DNA of 43,979 nucleotides from Pyrinomonadaceae bacterium (GTDB taxonomy: Bacteria; Acidobacteriota; Blastocatellia; Pyrinomonadales; Pyrinomonadaceae): assembly GCA_022843305.1 (NCBI GenBank), contig JALHNX010000018.1, positions 2,816 to 46,794 on the forward strand, written 5' to 3'. Below are positions 25,143 through 33,175 of this stretch, one piece after another (the stretch's first letter is position 1; each line of letters begins with the position of its first letter). The notes beneath the pieces were generated by a model, which saw only the letters and a program-made list of their open reading frames with translations, did not search any database and had not been told where the DNA came from. Made by a program: the position numbers and the translations under genes.

Positions 25143-26501
25143 ATGAAAGCATTTATAAATACGCAATCGGCAGGCAGTAAAATATTTCTTCTCACATTTG
25201 TAATTTTATCGTTTATCTTCGCGGCAAACGCGCAGTTGGGCGGACAGCCCGCCACCAAATCGCAAGCCGAACTGATCAGCGATTTCGAGGTCAACGGCTT
25301 AAAGGTCATCGTCAAACGCCGTCCGAACGCGCCGACGGTTGCCGCCGGATTGTTCATTCGCGGCGGCGTTCGCAATCTCACGCCGACGACCGCCGGACTC
25401 GAAAGCCTGATGCTTTCGACCGCGACCGAAGCCAGCAAAAAATATCCGCGCGAAACAATGCGCCGTGAACTGACAAAAATGGCAAGCAACATCGGTGCGG
25501 GTTCGAACGAAGATTTCAGCGCCATCTCGCTTGCCTCGACGCGCCCGAATTTTGATAAAACGTGGGATATTTTTACCGACGCGGTGATGAATCCGTCGTT
25601 CACGCAGGCGGATTTCGACCTCACGCGGACACGGATTTTGACCGCTCTGCGCAACCAATCCTTAAGTCCCGACAGCGCACTCGACAGTTTGCAGAACAGA
25701 GTTGTTTACGCGAATCATCCATACTCGAACGATCCGAACGGTTCGCCCGAAACCATCGCGGCACTGAAGCTCGCGGACATTCGCGCCTATCATCAGAAAG
25801 TGATGCAGACTTCACAATTACTGCTCGTCGTGGTCGGCGACGTTGATCCGGCGGTTCTGCAAAAACGCGTCGCCGATTCGCTCGGCAAACTTCCGAAGGG
25901 CAATTATAAAGAAACGCCTTTACCGCAGCTGACATTTGAAAAATCGTCGCTCGACATTACGAACCGCGCGCTTGAAACCAATTATGTGAAAGGCGTTTTT
26001 GCCGCGCCGTCGCTCGATAATCCCGATTATTACGCGATGCGCGTTGCGATGACGCTTTTGCAGAGCCGCGTGATCAGCGTCGTTCGTAACCAAAACCAGC
26101 TTTCCTACGCGCCGAACGCCGAAATGGAAGACGACGCGGCAAACAGCGCGTATATCTACGTAACCGCCAACGACGCGAACCAATCGGTTTTTCTGATGCT
26201 CAAGATAATCGAAAGTATGCGCGAAGACGGTGTTTCGGCAGAAGATTTTACGGGCTTGCCGGGTTATTTTTTAACGACTTATTTTATCAAACAGGAAACC
26301 AACGCTTCGCAGGTTGCCGAGCTTGCCCGCTATGAACTGATCGGCGGCGGCTGGCGCAATTCGCTCGATTTTATTGACAAAATGCTCGCCGTCAAACCCG
26401 AAGACGTCAAACGCGTCGCCAACAAATATATGAGAAATATCCGCTTTGTCGTCATCGGCAATCCATCGGCGATTAACAAGGAAATTTTCGTCGCGGATTA
26501 A
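25143..26501 (+). CDS. Secreted M16 peptidase homologue lacking the zinc motif
   Basis: 452 residues. I start at ATG 25143, which opens the signal peptide (MKAFINTQSAGSKIFLLTF) and ends at ANAQ; an upstream reading from 25080 lies inside the palindromic element. It has the M16 fold: KRRPNAPTVAAGLFIRGGVR, TRPNFDKTWDIFTDAV, and a QLLLVVVGDVDP strand in the second half. Where HxxEH should be it has GLESLMLSTATEA, so no zinc is expected. It is therefore the non-catalytic partner of the preceding peptidase, as with alpha/beta MPP-like and bacterial M16 heterodimers. The two genes run in the same direction with about 100 bases between them. Confidence 0.9.
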   Translation: MKAFINTQSAGSKIFLLTFVILSFIFAANAQLGGQPATKSQAELISDFEVNGLKVIVKRRPNAPTVAAGLFIRGGVRNLTPTTAGLESLMLSTATEASKKYPRETMRRELTKMASNIGAGSNEDFSAISLASTRPNFDKTWDIFTDAVMNPSFTQADFDLTRTRILTALRNQSLSPDSALDSLQNRVVYANHPYSNDPNGSPETIAALKLADIRAYHQKVMQTSQLLLVVVGDVDPAVLQKRVADSLGKLPKGNYKETPLPQLTFEKSSLDITNRALETNYVKGVFAAPSLDNPDYYAMRVAMTLLQSRVISVVRNQNQLSYAPNAEMEDDAANSAYIYVTANDANQSVFLMLKIIESMREDGVSAEDFTGLPGYFLTTYFIKQETNASQVAELARYELIGGGWRNSLDFIDKMLAVKPEDVKRVANKYMRNIRFVVIGNPSAINKEIFVAD

Positions 26502-26523
26502 ACGCAAATTTTAACCGAATAAG

Positions 26524-26565
26524 AAAGGCAAAAGAATCGAAAAATCAATTCTTTTGCCTTTTTAC
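26524..26565. terminator. Rho-independent terminator after the M16 pair
   Basis: A perfect 14-base stem, AAAGGCAAAAGAAT (26524-26537) against ATTCTTTTGCCTTT (26548-26561), with a 10-base loop and a T-rich tail. It lies 22 bases after the M16 stop and 13 bases before the end of the convergent FecR gene; the A-rich left flank allows use in both directions. Confidence 0.88.
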
Positions 26566-26577
26566 TTTTGCCTTCGA

Positions 26578-28686
26578 TTAACCGTCTTTTTCAGTTTTAC
26601 GCTGTATGACATCCGGTTTTGAAGGTTTCTCTTCCTGCTTCGGCTCAGGTTTCGGCTCGGGTTTCGGCTGTGGTCGAGTTTCTTCGCGTTTCGGCTGCGG
26701 CTGGGGGCGCGGCTCTTCACGCCTTCGCTCTTCCTGACGCGGTTGCGGGAAGGTCGGCTGTGAACGGCGGCGTTCTTCCTGCGGCTTTGGTTGAGGCTGC
26801 GGTTCCGGCTGCGGCTGGAAAATCGGCGGAGTCTGATTTTCGTCGCGCTGTTTTTGCCGGATTGTTTTCTGGTCGTTTTTCTCCCGCTGGTCGTTGTCTG
26901 ATTTTCCGCCGCCCGTCGGACGCACCGGCAAATCGGTTTGCGGATTGAAATCGGGCGTTTGATTCGTGTTGCTGTCCGGTCTGACGGCGGGACGGCGATT
27001 GACCGCGCCGGTTTTTCGCGGCTCGTTCGTGTCAACCTTCGTTTCGTCGCTGCCGGGTTTCACTTCTTGATTAATTCGCGGGGTGCGATTTCCGAAAATC
27101 CGCTCGTTTTCCAGTTTTTGGTTGAGCGATTTGCCGGTTTCTCTTTGGGTCGCGCCGGTGGTTTTTATCTGTTCTTCCTTCTTCACGTCAATGCGCGGAT
27201 TTTCGATCAGAATTTCCCGGCTGATCTTGCCCTTTATTTCCTTGTATTCGGGCAGGATCGGCGGTGTTTGAGTTTCGTCAATCGGTTTGGAAAGCGCTTC
27301 TTTCGCCGCCGCCAGCGGTGCGGTTCGATAGCCGCGCGTCTGCTTTCCGAATTCTTCGGCGTTGACCGCGATTACACCTTCGAACGGAACGCGCTGCAGG
27401 GTCGGCGTTTTTGAGTTCGTGCGCCGTATCTCGTTGATCTGTCCCGGCGTCAGAACAGGCGGTGTCGGCGAAGGATTCGGATTTGCCGGATTCGGCGTCG
27501 GATTAACGATCACTGTCGTGTTGTTATTAATGATCGTCACATTGTTGCGCCGGCTGCGGCGATAACCGCCGTAACCGCGATTGAAATCGCAGTAATTATC
27601 GCTGTAGCCGAGCGGAAACCAAATTACCGAACCGTTCCACGTGACGATCGAGATCATCGCCGGCTGCCACCAGCTGCGCCGCCAGCGGGCATAAGCGTAA
27701 GGCGTCCAAACCCAATAACCGCCGTCCCAAACCCAGCGTCCGTGATGATACGTCGCCCAGCCCCACGGCTCGTCGTTGACCCACGTCCAGCCGTAAAACG
27801 GCACCCAACGCCAGTGACCGTAACGATACGGCGACCAGTTTGCATAGCTCGAAACCGAATTCGGATAAGGTTTCCAGACATAGCCGTATTTTTTCGTGTA
27901 AATCCATTCGCCGTATTCGTTCAGGTCTTCCGCGCCGTAAATGTCGCGGTCGTAATATTTGTCGTAAAAGGCTTCCTTCAAACGTTTGGCGATCACCGCG
28001 TCGCGCTGCAAAACCCATTCGTCGAATTCGTCGGTGATTCGCGCAACACCGTTCGTTTCATAATCGCCCGCGTAATTTCCTTCGATAAAAATCCGCGCCG
28101 TCCGCCCGCTGCGAAGCGTGAAACCCGAACTTTGCGTGTAAACTTTTACCTCGCCGTCTTCGGTCGCCGACACGCGGATTTCCGAATTGCGCGTGTCGCC
28201 CGCGTCAACGCGATACATTCCCGCTTTTTCAATCGAAAGCGTCGTCGAAGGCGCGTCAATCTCGAAATAGCTTTTGGTTTTATCAAAATCCAAAGCGCGG
28301 AAATTCATCGTGCCTTGCGGCAGGCTGATTGCAATGCCTTCGTCGCGCAGAGTCGTGAATTTTAAGTAAGCATTTTCCCACAAACGAATATGTTTCGAGC
28401 TGTCGAGCTGAATCTCGACGACCGTATTCGCGCCGGTTGCTATCTCGTCGCCCTCGACAATCGGCAGATTGAGCGCGGCACGTTCCCATTCCTGCTTATC
28501 GGAAGGTTCGTCGCCGCTGCGACGAATCTGCACATCGCCGCGGATAAAACTGATTCTGACGACGCGTGCCGTTACTTCGGGCGTGTAATCGTCAACCAAA
28601 ACTGCGCCCGAAACGTTTCCGGCGCACATAAATAAAAGGGGCAAAAAGAAAAACGATGCCCAAAGAAACTTCTTTGCTAAACGCAT
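26578..28686 (-). CDS. FecR-domain/DUF6600 envelope protein with Pro-Arg-Glu-Gln-rich tail
   Basis: 702 residues with a signal peptide (MRLAKKFLWASFFFLPLLF). Residues ~40-210 are a FecR-like domain (VRISFIRGDVQIRRSGD, LPIVEGDEIATGANTVVEI, ATEDGEVKVY). Residues ~255-375 are a tryptophan/tyrosine-rich DUF6600 region (ANWSPYRYGHWRWVPFYGW, DEPWGWATYHHGRWVW). From ~530 to the end the chain is low-complexity Pro/Gln/Arg/Glu with PKPEPKPE-type runs. The domain pairing is known in Acidobacteriota; the role is probably at the cell envelope, but it is not established. No sigma factor or TonB receptor is adjacent, so classic Fec signalling is unlikely. AAGGAG lies just upstream of the ATG. Confidence 0.88.
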   Translation of the reverse strand: MRLAKKFLWASFFFLPLLFMCAGNVSGAVLVDDYTPEVTARVVRISFIRGDVQIRRSGDEPSDKQEWERAALNLPIVEGDEIATGANTVVEIQLDSSKHIRLWENAYLKFTTLRDEGIAISLPQGTMNFRALDFDKTKSYFEIDAPSTTLSIEKAGMYRVDAGDTRNSEIRVSATEDGEVKVYTQSSGFTLRSGRTARIFIEGNYAGDYETNGVARITDEFDEWVLQRDAVIAKRLKEAFYDKYYDRDIYGAEDLNEYGEWIYTKKYGYVWKPYPNSVSSYANWSPYRYGHWRWVPFYGWTWVNDEPWGWATYHHGRWVWDGGYWVWTPYAYARWRRSWWQPAMISIVTWNGSVIWFPLGYSDNYCDFNRGYGGYRRSRRNNVTIINNNTTVIVNPTPNPANPNPSPTPPVLTPGQINEIRRTNSKTPTLQRVPFEGVIAVNAEEFGKQTRGYRTAPLAAAKEALSKPIDETQTPPILPEYKEIKGKISREILIENPRIDVKKEEQIKTTGATQRETGKSLNQKLENERIFGNRTPRINQEVKPGSDETKVDTNEPRKTGAVNRRPAVRPDSNTNQTPDFNPQTDLPVRPTGGGKSDNDQREKNDQKTIRQKQRDENQTPPIFQPQPEPQPQPKPQEERRRSQPTFPQPRQEERRREEPRPQPQPKREETRPQPKPEPKPEPKQEEKPSKPDVIQRKTEKDG

Positions 28687-28702
28687 AAATTTTTTTCTCC
28701 TT

Positions 28703-28778
28703 AGTTTTGAGTCCCGCGTTGACGCGGCAAACTTCAGTTTATGCAGTTCTTAGCCGCCTCAAGGTGGGACTCTGAACT
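28703..28778. repeat. Palindromic element, AGTTTTGAGTCCCGC...GGGACTCTGAACT
   Basis: Inverted ends of the GTTTTGAGTCC family, with internal GACGCGGC and GCCGCCTCAAGG sub-arms like those of the copy at 25037. It sits 17 bases upstream of the FecR gene start, in its leader. Confidence 0.83.
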
Positions 28779-29110
28779 TCTCTTCTTAAAATAATTTGCT
28801 TCTTCGGGAAGAGCAGTTGGGCGATTAACTCAACTTTTAATTGCACTTACAGCAATTTTTATACCTTAATAAAAAAAATTAAATACGATGAATTTTATGC
28901 AGTGTTTATCGAAGTTTGGGAATTTAGGATTTTCGGCGTTTAACCAAATCGTGCAGTGCGAAAATTTCCAAGATACGAAATCGTATAGAACTGCTTAAAA
29001 TATCGGTATAGCGAGCGGTAGCGAGGCGCGTTTCACTTTCAAGATTTTCGCTTGATAAAGTTGTTCGCTACCGCTCACTATACTGATGTGTCAATGCGCG
29101 GCTGAAAAAT
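28779..29110. other. Non-coding stretch between FecR and zinc-ribbon genes
   Basis: No credible reading frame on either strand. The left part is AT-rich (ATTTTTATACCTTAATAAAAAA near 28855), a plausible promoter zone for the minus-strand FecR gene, though I cannot place -10/-35 boxes with confidence. The right part holds the palindrome at 29007-29082. I see nothing else in it. Confidence 0.5.
29007..29082. repeat. Palindromic element, TATAGCGAGCGGTAGCGA...
   Basis: Arms of 18 bases (29007-29024 and 29065-29082) pair with one mismatch. An inner pair (ACTTTCAAG / CTTGATAAAGT) extends the stem. It lies downstream of the zinc-ribbon gene on the minus strand and may end its transcript. Its sequence is unrelated to the other families here. 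Confidence 0.82.
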
Positions 29111-30496
29111 TTAAAAATTCAATTTATATTTGACGACAAACGGGCGCGACGCGACGAAAAGCTCGTCCCTGTCGTTGAGCGTAATTCCGAAGGATTGCTT
29201 GGTTTTGAAATCGTTCACGAAATTGCCGCTTCCATCGAAAATGCTGATTCGCAAACTCTGGCTGACGTAAAGCCGCCCTTGCGAATCAATCGCGAGATCG
29301 TCGGGACTTCCGTAAAACTGCGTCTTCGGTATCTTGTCGAGCGAACCGCTGCCTCGTCCGCCGAAGCGCGTCAGGAGTTTACCGTCGGGCGAGAGCTTAA
29401 AAATTGCATAATTTCTGCCGTCGAGCAGAAAAAAATTGCCCGCGCCGTCAACGGCGATTTGTTCGACGACATCCAAACCTAAATCTATACTGATTTGAAT
29501 ATCTTTGAGTTTCGCGCCGTCCGCGCTTAAAACCGTGATTCCGCCGCGCCGCGCGGAAACGTAAATTTTGCCGTCGAGACCGATTGCCATATCCGATGCG
29601 TTATCAACGCGGTATTTGCCCAATTCTTCGCCGGTTTCTTTGTTCAAACGATAAAGATCGTAACCCTGCAAAACAAACAAATTCCCTTTGCGGTCAACGG
29701 CGAGCGCGTCAACCGTGCGCGTCGTGTCATTTAAAATCTGCGTCTGAAAATTGCCTTCCCGGTCAAAAACCTGAATTCGCCCGCCCGAATAATCCGCCGA
29801 GTAAATTTTTCCGTCCGCATCAACGGCGATTGTGCGGTTGTCCTGAAATTTTCCCGCGCCCGTGCCTTCGCCGCCGAATCTTAAAAGTTCCTGCGCGATC
29901 GAATTTTCGGTCGCGTCGGTTTTCAAAGGCTGGGGAATCGCCGGTGTCGGCGCAGGCGAAGATTTTTCAACCGCTTTGTCAACTGTTCTTGAAACGAGAA
30001 AGAAAACGGCGATGATCGCGCCGACGATCAAAACCGCCGTGATGACGAACGTCAGTAAAAACGAACCGCCGATTGCTAAACCGAATTTTTTGACCGTTTC
30101 GAGATTTTGCGCGTTTGAACGAAGATTCACCTCCTGCGCGTTCGAGGCTTTCACCTGCATTCCCGAAATGTCGATGCTTTTGCCTTCTTCCATCGCGTCA
30201 ACCGCGTCTTTCGCTTCTTTTAAGCCGACGCCGAAAGTTTCCCGAAAAAGCTTGATCGCGTAAATTTTTTGTTTGCTTTGGATCAGCCGCTGAATTTCGG
30301 CGATTTTCAAAGCCTTTCCGGTTAATGAAGACAGATCGCCGAAATCCATATTTCCGGCGCCGCCGAACACGTTCGAACTTTCAATTACATTCGACGGAAC
30401 GATCACATTGCTGCCGCAAAACCGGCATTTCTGCAGCGGCTTGCCCTCAAACTCCAGCGGCGCGGAACAAGACGGACATCTGAAAATTTCTGCCAT
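29111..30496 (-). CDS. Zinc-ribbon / L7-L12-like / transmembrane / NHL-propeller protein
   Basis: 461 residues. An N-terminal zinc ribbon (Cys7, Cys10, Cys24, Cys27) is followed at ~65-112 by a helix pair that reads like the ribosomal L7/L12 C-terminal domain (IKLFRETFGVGLKEAKDAVD). A strong transmembrane helix (~138-168) is next, then a Pro-rich linker and an NHL-type beta-propeller from ~205 to the end (AVDADGKIYSADYSGGRIQV, AIDSQGRLYVSQ). Predicted topology is cytosolic ribbon and L7/L12-like part with an external propeller. No signal peptide is present. This architecture is unusual; the function is unknown. There is no obvious Shine-Dalgarno. The neighbour upstream, an NTF2-like gene, is divergent. 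Confidence 0.85.
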   Translation of the reverse strand: MAEIFRCPSCSAPLEFEGKPLQKCRFCGSNVIVPSNVIESSNVFGGAGNMDFGDLSSLTGKALKIAEIQRLIQSKQKIYAIKLFRETFGVGLKEAKDAVDAMEEGKSIDISGMQVKASNAQEVNLRSNAQNLETVKKFGLAIGGSFLLTFVITAVLIVGAIIAVFFLVSRTVDKAVEKSSPAPTPAIPQPLKTDATENSIAQELLRFGGEGTGAGKFQDNRTIAVDADGKIYSADYSGGRIQVFDREGNFQTQILNDTTRTVDALAVDRKGNLFVLQGYDLYRLNKETGEELGKYRVDNASDMAIGLDGKIYVSARRGGITVLSADGAKLKDIQISIDLGLDVVEQIAVDGAGNFFLLDGRNYAIFKLSPDGKLLTRFGGRGSGSLDKIPKTQFYGSPDDLAIDSQGRLYVSQSLRISIFDGSGNFVNDFKTKQSFGITLNDRDELFVASRPFVVKYKLNF

Positions 30497-30593
30497 AATT
30501 AAAGGAAAACTCGCTACCGGGGTTTTGCAACTAAGATTTTTCGATTATAAACTAAATTTCCGGTAAAAACTCCAATTGATGAGGACAGAAAAA

Positions 30594-31112
30594 ATGAAAA
30601 AATTTGCAATATTGAGCCTTTTGATCTTAACCTGCGCGTTTTCCGCCTTCGGTCAGAAAAAAACGATCGTCGTAAAAGTTGACGCGTCAAAAGACGTTCG
30701 CGCCGCTTTCGATAAATTAATTGACGGCATCAAAACCGCCGACGCGGCGAAAGTAATGAGCGTTTACAACAAAAGCGAAGACATTCTCTTTTTCAACAAC
30801 AACGGCTCGGTTACGCGCGGCTGGGAACAGATGAAAACAAACCGCGAGGCGTCATATAAAAACGTTACCAACGTTACGCTTGACCCGACTGGCGTGCGCA
30901 TCGAAATGCTCGGCACGGGCGCGGCATATCTGACCTGCAAATGGAAACAACAACAGGAATATAACGGCAAACTCGAAACCGCTTCGGGCAGAATGACTTT
31001 GGTTTTCAAACTCATCGGCAAAGAATGGAAAGTCGTCCACCTGCACACTTCGCCCGACAACCCGGACGCGACGCGACCGGTTTTGACATCGGAAAGAGAA
31101 AATAATCAATAA
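30594..31112 (+). CDS. Secreted NTF2-like (SnoaL/DUF4440-type) protein
   Basis: 172 residues. ATG 30594 is preceded by GAGGA at good spacing and opens the signal peptide (MKKFAILSLLILTCAFSAFG); upstream TTG/ATG codons (30576, 30579) are poorer. The mature chain has the cone-shaped NTF2-like pattern: a helical lead (VRAAFDKLIDGIKTADAAKV), YNKSEDILFFNNNG, then long strands ending in EWKVVHLHTS. Members of this fold bind small hydrophobic ligands or act as enzymes, and no specific active site is evident. The stop abuts the LOG-family gene start directly (TAA then ATG with no gap), so the two are probably translated together. Confidence 0.85.
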   Translation: MKKFAILSLLILTCAFSAFGQKKTIVVKVDASKDVRAAFDKLIDGIKTADAAKVMSVYNKSEDILFFNNNGSVTRGWEQMKTNREASYKNVTNVTLDPTGVRIEMLGTGAAYLTCKWKQQQEYNGKLETASGRMTLVFKLIGKEWKVVHLHTSPDNPDATRPVLTSERENNQ

Positions 31113-31694
31113 ATGAAAAGCATCACCGTTTTTTGCGGCTCGAACAGCGGCTTTCGCACCGAATACCGGGAAGCCGCAATAAATTTGGCGCGAATTTTCG
31201 CGCAAAACAACATTCGTCTGATCTACGGCGGCGGAAACGTCGGTTTGATGGGCATTATCGCCGATGAAGTGATGCGCGCGGGCGGCGAGGTCGTCGGCAT
31301 TATTCCCGATTCGCTGGATCGAAAAGAAGTCGGGCATCGCGGCATCACCGAACTCCGCGTCGTTGATTCGATGCACGAACGCAAGGCGCAGATGGCGGAA
31401 CTCGCCGACGGTTTTATTGCGATGCCCGGCGGAATCGGCACGTTCGAGGAATTTTTCGAGATCTTAACGTGGGCGCAATTAGGCTTTCACAAAAAACCGT
31501 GCGCAATTTTAAATATCGCCGGTTATTACGACGGACTGCTCGCGCTTTGCGACAACGCGGTCAGCGAAGGATTCCTGCGTCCGGCGCACCGCCAGTTGAT
31601 TTTGGAAGATTCAAATCCCGAGTTTCTACTTGAAAAAATGGAAGCCTTTAAGCCTTTGCCGCTTGAAAAATGGATTGACAAGGAAGATTTATAA
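31113..31694 (+). CDS. LOG family protein (nucleotide 5'-monophosphate phosphoribohydrolase type)
   Basis: 193 residues of the Rossmann-like LOG/TIGR00730 family. Motifs: FCGSNSGF at the N-terminus, the nucleotide loop YGGGNVGLMG, and PGGIGTFEE (105-113) with the catalytic glutamate; the Arg and Glu in MHERKAQM are also typical. Characterised members remove ribose 5-phosphate from cytokinin nucleotides or from AMP/CMP-type nucleotides; which substrate applies here cannot be read from sequence. It directly follows the NTF2-like gene without a gap. The palindrome at 31703 separates it from the convergent AcpS gene. Confidence 0.93.
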   Translation: MKSITVFCGSNSGFRTEYREAAINLARIFAQNNIRLIYGGGNVGLMGIIADEVMRAGGEVVGIIPDSLDRKEVGHRGITELRVVDSMHERKAQMAELADGFIAMPGGIGTFEEFFEILTWAQLGFHKKPCAILNIAGYYDGLLALCDNAVSEGFLRPAHRQLILEDSNPEFLLEKMEAFKPLPLEKWIDKEDL

Positions 31695-31702
31695 GCAAAA
31701 AG

Positions 31703-31782
31703 ATGGGACTCGGATTGAGCGGATTTGCGCGGATAAATCTCATAAAATAAATCCGCTTAATCCGCGTTCATCCGCGTCCCAT
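31703..31782. repeat. Convergent palindrome between LOG gene and acpS
   Basis: ATGGGAC (31703-31709) and GTCCCAT (31776-31782) are the ends. Internal GCGGATTT/AAATCCGC-type units repeat with a period near 10 bases and pair across the centre. It touches the last base of the acpS stop codon and probably ends both convergent transcripts. Confidence 0.85.
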
Positions 31783-32162
31783 TAAACCGCTTCCAAAATA
31801 ACCTGCGCGACGGCGTGATCGGTCGTGTGCGAGATCGAAAGATGAATTTTGTTCGCGCCCATATTTTCCAACAAAATTTGCGCTTCGCCCGTAATTTCGA
31901 GATTCGGAACGCCTTGCGAATCGTTCAAAATTTCCATATCGTGCCACGTTATTTTTCCGCGCCAGCCGGTTTTTAAAGCCTTTAAGAACGCTTCCTTCGC
32001 CGCAAAACGCGCCGCGAAGCTCTGCGCCGCCGCCGCGCCTTTCGATTCGCAGTAAGCGCGTTCTTTCGCGGTAAAAACGCGCTCGACAAAACGCGGCGTT
32101 CTTTGAATCGTTTCAGCGATACGATAAACTTCTACAATGTCTATGCCGATGGAAACTATCAT
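31782..32162 (-). CDS. acpS: Holo-[acyl-carrier-protein] synthase
   Basis: 126-residue cytosolic enzyme that transfers 4'-phosphopantetheine from CoA to acyl carrier protein, needed for fatty-acid synthesis. The family signature is complete: GIDIVEV with metal-binding Asp8, and ARFAAKEAFLKAL with Glu57 and the conserved Lys. ISHTTDHAVAQV closes the protein as usual. The start codon lies inside the beginning of the divergent PgeF-type gene, with a 26-base head-to-head overlap, and its leader is the CCAGAGT heptamer array. No Shine-Dalgarno is visible. Confidence 0.95.
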   Translation of the reverse strand: MIVSIGIDIVEVYRIAETIQRTPRFVERVFTAKERAYCESKGAAAAQSFAARFAAKEAFLKALKTGWRGKITWHDMEILNDSQGVPNLEITGEAQILLENMGANKIHLSISHTTDHAVAQVILEAV

Positions 32163-33039
32163 TAATCCAGAGTCCAGAGTCCAGAGTCCAGAGTCCGAAG
32201 ACCAAAGCCCAAAGACCGAAAGCCAAATTTTAGCAGAAAACGGATTTTACTGGCGCGAAAAAGACGGCGTGAAAATTTTAATCAGCCGCGTTTTGGAAGA
32301 AAAAGGTTTTGCGAACGGTTTTTCGACGCGCTTCGGGGGCGTTTCCGCATTTCCCGAAAATTCTTTAAATCTCGCCGGTTATGACGAAGATTCGGCGGAA
32401 AACATCGCCGAAAACCGCCGCCGATTTTTGAGCGTTTTCGAGGATGATTTTCAGCTCGCGTCGTGCTGGCAGATTCACAGCGCCGACGTGCGCCACGTTA
32501 AAGATTTAGCGGACTCAAAAGACGGCGATCATAAAATGGACGCGCTCGTTTCGGATGTCAAGGGCGTTTTGCTCGGCGTTAAAACCGCCGATTGCGTTCC
32601 GGTTCTGCTCGGCGATACGAAAACCGGCGCGTTTGCCGCGATTCACGCCGGCTGGCGCGGAACAGTCCAGTCAATCGTCTTAAATGCAATTGAAAAAATG
32701 CGCACGATTTACGGCACGAATCCACAAAATTTGATCGCCGCGATTGGTCCGGCGGCGACGTGCCGAAATTACGAGATCGGACAGGACGTAATTGACGAAT
32801 TCAATAAAAGCTTCCCTAAATCCGCGCATCTTTTCACACCGACCAAGGAAAATCACGCGCTGATTGATCTGCATACGGCGAATAAGGAACAGCTTCTGAC
32901 TGCTCAGATTCCGGAAGAAAATATTTCAATCGCGCCGCTCTGCACGATGGAACGCACGGATTTATTTTTCTCTTACCGCATCGAGAAAAAACTTTATGGA
33001 AAAACAGGTCGCCTGATGTCGGTAATCGGGAGAAGATAG
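32137..33039 (+). CDS. pgeF: Laccase-domain protein, PgeF/YfiH type (multicopper-like purine nucleoside phosphorylase family)
   Basis: 300 residues. The domain begins near residue 35 (ENGFYWREKDGVKI) and carries the zinc/copper site His114 (CWQIHSADV), Cys153 (KTADCVPVLL) and His170 (AAIHAGWRGT). Family members were named polyphenol oxidases. Later work assigns purine nucleoside phosphorylase and adenosine deaminase activity, and a peptidoglycan-editing role in E. coli. The first ~31 residues are unusual: residues 11-31 (SPESEDQSPKTESQ and neighbours) are encoded by nine 7-base units (32167-32229), four of them exact CCAGAGT. In-frame ATGs at 32137, 32143 and 32149 precede the array, and none has a Shine-Dalgarno. 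The start overlaps that of acpS on the other strand. Confidence 0.88.
   Translation: MSMPMETIINPESRVQSPESEDQSPKTESQILAENGFYWREKDGVKILISRVLEEKGFANGFSTRFGGVSAFPENSLNLAGYDEDSAENIAENRRRFLSVFEDDFQLASCWQIHSADVRHVKDLADSKDGDHKMDALVSDVKGVLLGVKTADCVPVLLGDTKTGAFAAIHAGWRGTVQSIVLNAIEKMRTIYGTNPQNLIAAIGPAATCRNYEIGQDVIDEFNKSFPKSAHLFTPTKENHALIDLHTANKEQLLTAQIPEENISIAPLCTMERTDLFFSYRIEKKLYGKTGRLMSVIGRR
32167..32229. repeat. Heptanucleotide array at the pgeF/acpS head-to-head starts
   Basis: Four exact CCAGAGT units (32167-32194) are followed by CCGAAGA, CCAAAGC, CCAAAGA, CCGAAAG and CCAAATT in the same 7-base register. The array lies in the coding region of the plus-strand gene and in the leader of acpS. Because 7 is not a multiple of 3, gain or loss of one unit shifts the plus-strand frame; loss of one unit would reach a TAG within about a dozen codons. 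Confidence 0.85.
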
Positions 33040-33052
33040 CTCAACTTACGCC

Positions 33053-33165
33053 GCAAAGCATTCTACATTCTACATTTTTAATTTTACATTTTATTGCAGA
33101 AAATACTGTTTCTATAACTTGCAATGAAATGTAAAATGCAAAATGTAGAATGTAAAATGCTTTGT
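33053..33165. repeat. Heptamer-period hairpin between convergent genes
   Basis: Arms of about 45 bases begin GCAAAGCA (33053) and end TGCTTTGT (33165). The left arm is built of ATTCTAC, ATTCTAC, ATTTTTA, ATTTTAC and ATTTTAT; the right arm repeats ATGTAAA, ATGCAAA and ATGTAGA. The loop is about 20 bases. It lies between the PgeF-type gene and the convergent DsbD-N-like gene and may end both transcripts. Confidence 0.87.
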
Positions 33166-33175
33166 AAATCTGAAA

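Noticed and set aside
32155..33170. CRISPR array at the short repeats of 32.2 or 33.1 kb
   Set aside because: Units are 7 bases, contiguous and without spacers; they are heptamer arrays, not CRISPR.
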